The notes under the pieces: generated by a model | The model's input: only the letters and a program-made list of their open reading frames with translations | Database searches by the model: none | What the model was told of the DNA's origin: nothing | Made by a program: the position numbers and the translations under genes | Shown here: piece after piece, positions 58,817 through 64,000 of the stretch | Layout of the letters: each line of letters begins with the position of its first letter | How positions within the stretch are numbered: the stretch's first letter is position 1 | Assembly (NCBI GenBank): GCA_025558075.1 | Contig: JAHLKF010000036.1 | Coordinates: forward strand, 62,001-126,000 | From: Gaertneriomyces semiglobifer | Lineage: Eukaryota > Chytridiomycota > Chytridiomycetes > Spizellomycetales > Spizellomycetaceae | DNA length: 64,000 bases | Direction of reading: 5' to 3'

Positions 58817-59635
58817 TTGTTGTCGATAGGATATCTGTTGTGGATAGGACGATACCTGCTGCTGGTGACGGTTATGGGAATGATACTCGATGCCTGAAGT
58901 CGGCAAAGGCCCGAGTGCGGGAGACGTGAGTGGGGTGAACACCTTGTTTGCGTGTGAGATGGACATGCGCTGAAAATCGGTGCTTGGAGTCATCAAGGGC
59001 GATATGAGCGGGGTCAAGAGTAGGTCATCCTGAGTGTGGTGTTGATTGTGGACATCCATGTCATCTGGCGGTAGGGAATGTTGCAGTTGTTCGGAAGAAC
59101 AAGTAGAGGAGAGGTCGGTGGCCATGGCCATGGATGCTGCCCAATCATGCATGTCCGTCAAGGACGGGCCGACAGCAGGAGACAAAAGGTCGTGGAACGC
59201 TTGATACTCGTCATCGTCTCTGTAGGATATAAAGGCATTTGCATCTGCATTGGTCATGGCAGTGGTCGTCGTCGTCGTTGGAAGAGACGGGACATCGGCG
59301 CTTGTAGCAGCAGCAGCAGTCGTAGTAGTAGTCATTGTCGTCGTTATGGTAGTGGTACCCGCGGTATTATTATTATGGGAGATGTTGGGGGTGGTGGAAG
59401 ATAGATAGTCATGCATGAAGCGATCCAAGTCTGAGGTATCCATCATGATACCCGCCCCACCACCGGGACCCGCATCAGGAGGCATGTCCTCCAAGTCCAT
59501 CTGCTGTTGTTGTTGTTGGTAGTGCTGGTGGTGGTTATGGTAGTAGCCACCACTACCGTCACCGTTGCCGTTGCCGCTGGCATTGGCATTGGTGGTGTTG
59601 TTGTTGGCACTACTCTGATCCATGTTCATGTGCAT
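57200..59635 (-). CDS. bHLH transcription factor with polyglutamine tract
   Basis: Probable E-box-binding nuclear regulator. Exons 59635-57756, 57617-57439, 57351-57200 (introns 138 and 87 nt, longer than usual here) give 736 aa with consistent phases. The bHLH lies near the C-terminus, about residues 640-700: basic region GHKQAEQRRR with the His, Glu and Arg that contact CANNTG/CACGTG sites, helix 1 DSLKACFIELKQILP, helix 2 KILVLQKTVEYIRDVQ. The intron at 57352-57438 cuts helix 2. A short Leu-rich coil (KDVLLQRLQEELAALK) continues helix 2, as in bHLH-zipper proteins. The first ~620 residues are low-complexity: Asn/Gly/His, Thr runs, an almost pure Gln tract of about 36-40 residues, further Q-rich blocks, and Ser/Pro regions, typical of activation domains. 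The target genes are unknown. Confidence 0.88.
58716..58822 (-). repeat. CAG/CAA polyglutamine-coding repeat
   Basis: About 107 bp of CTG/TTG on the plus strand, read as CAG/CAA on the minus strand, encode the glutamine tract of the bHLH protein. CAA interruptions occur in a semi-regular pattern, which normally stabilises such tracts. The plus-strand poly-Leu and poly-Cys open frames over it are artefacts. Confidence 0.95.
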
Positions 59636-60861
59636 TGTCGCCAGCGCATCAACACCATCATCACCATGCTCTCCCTCTCGTCTCTGCTGCCCTCTCTCGC
59701 TCTGAGAACTCTGCTTCTCTTCTGTACTGATTGACTGACTACTATGCGATACTAGTAGCGCTTATTACTCTCTCCACATGTTCACATACACTTTGCCCCT
59801 TTTGCACATGCGATTTGCCGCTTTTTCCCAGTCGGCTTGTTTCTGTGTGAATTCCTTATTATGCGTGTGTATTATATGTGTTATTATATACGCAAGTAAT
59901 ATGTGTGTTGAAATGTGTGTGTTCTTTGCTCTTGGCAAAGTTCCATATTACTGACTAGTCAGCATAGTAGTAACCATGTTATCAATTACTGGTAACTTAT
60001 CTATTCGGCACATCTTTGTCGCGCGCACGCACGTTGCGTGTTTCCCAATCGTTGCTGCATGTGCGCGACGCACGTGTCGATGGCAAGTGAGCGATCGAGT
60101 CGTCGGAGTTGGATTATGTAATACGCTTTGCTTGGACGCGTTGCATTCTCTTATCGCTTAACAAGAGTGCGCAAGTTGCGAACGTAATCGAAGGGTCACG
60201 TGATGTACAAATGAGCTGGCAGCATTCCAGTGAATGAATTGAAGACCATCTGTTATACTTGTACTGTTATTAAGATCTATGATACACTGATGGGCAGAGA
60301 CGACGTAGATCGAGACATGTCCATGCATGCAAACAGCTGCACCAATGCATCCATGCATGCTTGAGTGGTTTATTGAAGGATGTTGTTGTTCTGGTGAAAG
60401 CTAACATCGTCTGCTCATCAAGTGCATTCTTCTCTGCAGACCAGATGGGTGATCATAAACGAGCAGTGGAAGGATGGTGTTATCACACCGCACAACAAGA
60501 GAAAGCCACCGTCCAGCGGTCTGAAAGTGCGATGGTCCAGTGGAAGGCTGGAAGAGTCCGCAAAACCTTCGCCGGACTCCCGACTGACGCGCGCGGTTAA
60601 CCCGCTTCCACCCATTTTAGGTTATTAAGTTACAGAGTTGGACCAGTTGGTAAAAACAACAGCAAAACTCGCCAAATTCATCAGCACAAAGTCTGTATCG
60701 GCGGCTCGCCCCGCCAACCTCCACTCATCAAGCCGCTTTTGTTGGCGCCCGATGATGAGGAAGGACACTATAAAAACAATGCTTCCATGCATCTTTCCCT
60801 CCTAGCAGCGCACGTTCTATCCTTCCATCATAGCCTCTTTCCATACTCCGAGACCACAAAG
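59636..60861. other. Long intergenic region between bHLH gene and chitin deacetylase
   Basis: About 1.2 kb, divergent, so it holds both promoters. It contains alternating TG/TA-rich DNA (about 59860-59930) and a TATA box for the deacetylase. Short frames have no recognisable domains. Confidence 0.45.
60769..60775 (+). promoter_or_regulatory. TATA box of chitin deacetylase gene
   Basis: TATAAAA lies about 90 bp upstream of ATG 60862, followed by a pyrimidine-rich leader. Confidence 0.6.
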
Positions 60862-62047
60862 ATGCGCCTCGGCCTCATCACCATTCTGGTTTCCATCACG
60901 GGCGCCCTGGCCGCACCGCTTACTCCTCGTCAAGACATCAGCGCTGTGAGCGGTACGTAGCCGCTTGCTCGCCACTGCGCGCGATCTCTCCGTCTGACAG
61001 AATCCTTGCTCACAGGTTGGCCCGATGCTGTGCAGGGAAATGTCGGCTCTCCCCTTCCCGAAAGTTTTCTTCGCAGTGCCCTGGTCCAAGAGTACGTAAG
61101 TTGGGCCTGTTTTAAAAAACTGTTGAGATGCTCACTACGCGCCTCTCCCTTCCACCACATTCAGTGCGTTGAAAAAAGTCCAAGCATCTGTCCCAGCATC
61201 CGTTCTCAACATCAAGCAATCGATCTTTCGCCCCGAAGCCGTCAATGCTCCCACATATACTGACAACCCCGAAGCCACCATGTACTGGCCCCATGGCCTG
61301 GGTTACCGCCCGGAGGACGTACACAAGTGTCCTCAGTACAATGACTACGGTATCTCCTTTGACGACGGCCCCAGCCCGTTTACCAAAGAAGTTCGTCAAG
61401 GTCTCGACAAGATCGGAGCAAAGGCCACATTCTTTGTGATGGGTGGAGCCGCCAAAGCGCACCCGGACGAAATCAGCGCCACATACGCAGCTGGTCACGA
61501 GATTGGAATTCACACATGGAACCATCTTCCGTTGACCTCGCTCAGCAACGAACACATCATTGCAGAGTTGCTGTACACTCAGGCTTACGTCGAGTCTGTA
61601 ATCGGCGTCAAACCCGTGTTTTTCCGTCCACCCTTTGGAGATGTCGACGACCGTGTGCGCGGTATCGCCTCGGCCCTCGGATTAACTAACGTAATGTGGA
61701 CATCCCGGCCGGATCGCGATACGCACGATGCCAGCAAACCCGACCAACCTGCTCAAGTTCTCGCGGCCGTTACCAAGTTCTTGAGCACCCCGCAACCGGG
61801 GTTCATTTCTCTTCAGCACGACTTGATAAAGCCTACCGTCGACATGGCCACCCAGATCTTTGATCACATTAAGGCAAAGCAGGACGACGGATCATTCGCC
61901 TTGAAGCCGGTGGCCCTTGGCCAATGCCTCGCCCGGTCTCCTTATGCCGCTACGGACGCACATGAGGATGGACCAGAGGACCTACCTCAGGATGTACCTA
62001 AGGAGGTTAAACCTAAGCGCAAGTGCCACGGTCGAAAAACTGCATGA
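60862..62047 (+). CDS. Secreted chitin deacetylase (polysaccharide deacetylase, CE4/NodB)
   Basis: Converts chitin to chitosan at the cell wall, or modifies host or self chitin oligomers. Exons 60862-60952, 61016-61091, 61165-62047 give 349 aa with matching phases. The signal peptide is about residues 1-18 (MRLGLITILVSITGALAA). The NodB domain spans about residues 95-290: motif 1 SFDDGP (catalytic base Asp and metal Asp; the usual Thr is Ser), motif 2 HTWNH (two metal His), motif 3 FRPPFGDVD, motif 4 around MWTSRPDRD, and motif 5 ISLQHD (catalytic His). The C-terminus is a charged tail (PKRKCHGRKTA) with no GPI signal, so the enzyme is probably soluble or electrostatically bound to the wall. 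With the LPMO it is the second chitin-modifying enzyme in the window. Confidence 0.93.
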
Positions 62048-63395
62048 TCGTCCTCAACTGAATGATGCAGATAGAAAGACATAGAGTATTTTTTAGATAC
62101 ATAGACGGATACCACTACTTACATGCATAGACTCCGATCAAGTGTGGTGCTTGACCCATCCTTTATTCCCGTGCGCTTGTTGACCTGAACAGGTGTGCCT
62201 AATGCCAATGCGAATTCCTTCACATTATACACGAAGACGTCTGTGTCATTTTACCCACAATGGCCCACTGGGAAGGCTACGTATAGGAACCGATTTCCCA
62301 GCACGAGAAGACTCGTTTACGCCTCGATGGAGGCCTGACTTGCGGATGTAACATTTTTAAGCCATTGCGGCTCGACCCATTCACACTCGGCGGTACCTCA
62401 TCCACAATACAGTCCATAATGCCGACAAGTTCTCTTCGACCAGAATGCAAGTGATAGGGGTGGACTTTTTGGAGAAGGTTTTCCCCAACGTTCGGAAACC
62501 TGCCGGCGTAAGTTTGGTTGTCCGTCACAAGTATTCAGCAGGCGAAGCTGATTTGAAATGAGAACATCAAACTACGGCCATCTAAACGCCAAATGATGGA
62601 CTTCGCGAATCCGGTAAGCCCGCATCAGCATAACCTGAGACGGTGGCCAAATCACTGGAATGTCTTTCGCAATACATGGCCAACCGGGACATGTTGTAGA
62701 ACTGCCTGGAACCGACATTGACAACCGGGCAGATCACTCGGTTTGATTACTTGCTCGTAGTCTTCTCCAGATTCTGTCGTAGTGAGCGGAGTTGGATTAT
62801 GTAATGCGTTCTGACCCACTCGCGTGCAGCGAAGTTCTTAACGAAGAATATCTGCGCAGACGAAATACAGGATTTCAACCATATCACTGTTGGATATAGA
62901 TTCGAACAGGTGCCAATATTTGCATTTGGGGCCCGCGGGCGATCAGGCTACCTGTTGCTTCGTGGCCATATCGCACCTCACAGCAGTTACCTGCATGCTG
63001 CAACGAGTTGAAAGTAATAGATAGTTAGCCGAATGGGAAAATAAGACTCAAATTGGACCACCTCTGGTCTTATTGGAAAGTTGCAGGTATATGATGTATG
63101 CCGCGAATAAAAACGAGTCGTACTTGTGAAACTGAAGCGGCTTGGTTAAGCAACTCGTCCTGACCATACACATGATAGAACTCATTCTACATAGATAGAT
63201 TTATGGACGGGCATCAAGCGATTATGGTTCGTGCGGAGAAGTTCAGGGCATACACGCATTATATGAAAACGTCGCTGATCTATGTTGATAAATTAAGTAA
63301 TCTATCGAGCTGCCTCCCACAATTGTGGCGTCAACTAGTCTAGATCTGATCCATTAGCCAAATCGAAGTTGTATGCTGTGTTCTGACTCTGTGAT
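62048..63395. other. Intergenic region, no gene seen
   Basis: About 1.35 kb between the deacetylase and the partial gene at the right edge, tail-to-tail. Open frames (for example minus strand 62277-62528) lack recognisable domains. Confidence 0.4.
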
Positions 63396-64000
63396 CTAAC
63401 GGCGAACGTTCGACTCAAAAAGTAACGGCATGGTACCACCCACTATCGACTTCAGTGCCTTAACCACATTTCCCTCAAAATGCGTCTCAACCTTCGCACG
63501 ATGATCCTCTGCTTCTGGAGGTAACGCTTCTCTGCTGCTGGATCGGGTGATATCAACGGAACGAATCGCAGCAAGCCGTCAACGCTTTGATAATATCCTC
63601 TCGTCCGACATACATACTGCGGGTCACTAACCCCAGATATCGGGACCATCTCGTGGTGGTAACCGTTTGGTAGGATAGCAGGTCCGTAGAAACCATCTTG
63701 ATTTGCTCAAAGGTACCAGTTTTCAGCACGGCGGACGATGAGGTACAAACAGCCATGCCGCTCCGATGACCAGGTCTATGTTCACAGAACTCGCAAATGG
63801 CCAACATAATGTACTGAGCAGTCATGTTAAGGCCGTTGGCCTTCCTCGTGAGTTCTTCCGATTTCCAAGGAGATATAGTTCGTTGAAGTTGTATGAGAGG
63901 CTCCCCTGGCAGTCGTTGATCCGACACCGCGTTGGTGAACTCACTATCCACGAGGCTTCCGTTCTCCTTTGGTTTCGGTTCAATGAAAACACGATCCTTC
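63396..64000 (-). CDS. 3' end of a gene of unknown function (5' part outside window)
   Basis: The exon 64000-63614 is open to the window edge (KDRVFIEPKPKENGSLVDSE), and the best continuation uses donor AT|GTATGT at 63613 and an acceptor at 63538, giving a last exon 63537-63396 that begins near EALPPEAEDHRAKVETHFEG and ends with SNVRR and a TAG. That last exon reads like real protein although its frame has no start of its own. I recognise no domain. Visible features are a helical segment TAQYIMLAICEFCEHRP and a Cys/Ser-containing loop. No targeting signal can be judged because the N-terminus is missing. The exact junction is uncertain by one or two CAG repeats. Confidence 0.6.

Noticed and set aside
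58589..58929. Plus-strand poly-Leu, poly-Cys and poly-Ala/Val frames
   Set aside because: All three are frame shadows of the CAG/CAA tract in the bHLH gene.

Overview
This is fungal nuclear DNA, most likely from a flagellated (zoosporic, chytrid-like) fungus. The genes are dense, have many short GT-AG introns (mostly 50-70 nt), and carry fungal cell-wall functions: an AA11-type chitin LPMO with a CBM18 module, a chitin deacetylase and a PHO80-type cyclin. They sit beside cilium genes that only flagellated fungi keep: an NME8/TXNDC3-type thioredoxin-NDK protein and the complete retrograde IFT motor DYNC2H1. I give no species name. For most multi-exon genes I worked out the splice junctions by hand and checked that the exon lengths sum to whole codons.

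Layout. 1-4069 (-): thioredoxin plus at least seven NDK domains, cut by the left edge. 4547-6294 (+): WRN/RNase D-like exonuclease. 6326-7961 (-): Ser-rich protein of unknown function. 8456-9345 (+): SNAP-25/Sec9-type SNARE. 10023-11908 (+): acidic protein of unknown function. 13546-14565 (+): AA11-CBM18 LPMO. 16117-18141 (+): cyclin. 18360-19275 (-): secreted, probably GPI-anchored Cys-rich protein. 19.6-23.0 kb: a CpG-poor, gene-free island with decayed reading frames, a 32-bp tandem duplication and a clean solo LTR with target-site duplication. 23596-37690 (+): DYNC2H1, 24 exons, 4241 aa. 38274-41929 (+): mitochondrial DNA polymerase gamma. 42095-45779 (+): short-tailed class I myosin. 46572-49006 (+): RRM/coiled-coil protein. 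49419-50076 (-): Mediator MED31. 50277-51784 (+): OXA1 insertase. 51884-55700 (-): TFIIIC WD40 subunit. 56004-56882 (+): mitochondrial RbfA-like protein. 57200-59635 (-): polyQ bHLH factor. 60862-62047 (+): chitin deacetylase. 63396-64000 (-): partial unknown gene.

There is no operon-like organisation. Several neighbours are divergent or convergent with short gaps (NME8/exonuclease, exonuclease/6326 gene with 31 bp between stops, OXA1/TFIIIC with 99 bp between stops, TFIIIC/RbfA). Themes are cilium motility and transport (NME8, DYNC2H1), mitochondrial gene expression and biogenesis (POLG, OXA1, RbfA), chitin modification (LPMO, deacetylase) and transcription (MED31, TFIIIC, bHLH).

Most unusual observations: (i) expansion of the axonemal NME8 architecture to seven or more NDK repeats that share intron positions, so intron-bearing units were duplicated; (ii) a CpG-depleted old repeat island carrying a CpG-rich solo LTR that split an open frame; (iii) DYNC2H1 with all 23 introns at its two ends around a 9.25-kb intronless core, including a 31-nt intron and a probable GC-AG intron; (iv) a myosin-I without TH2/SH3 whose TEDS position reads Glu.
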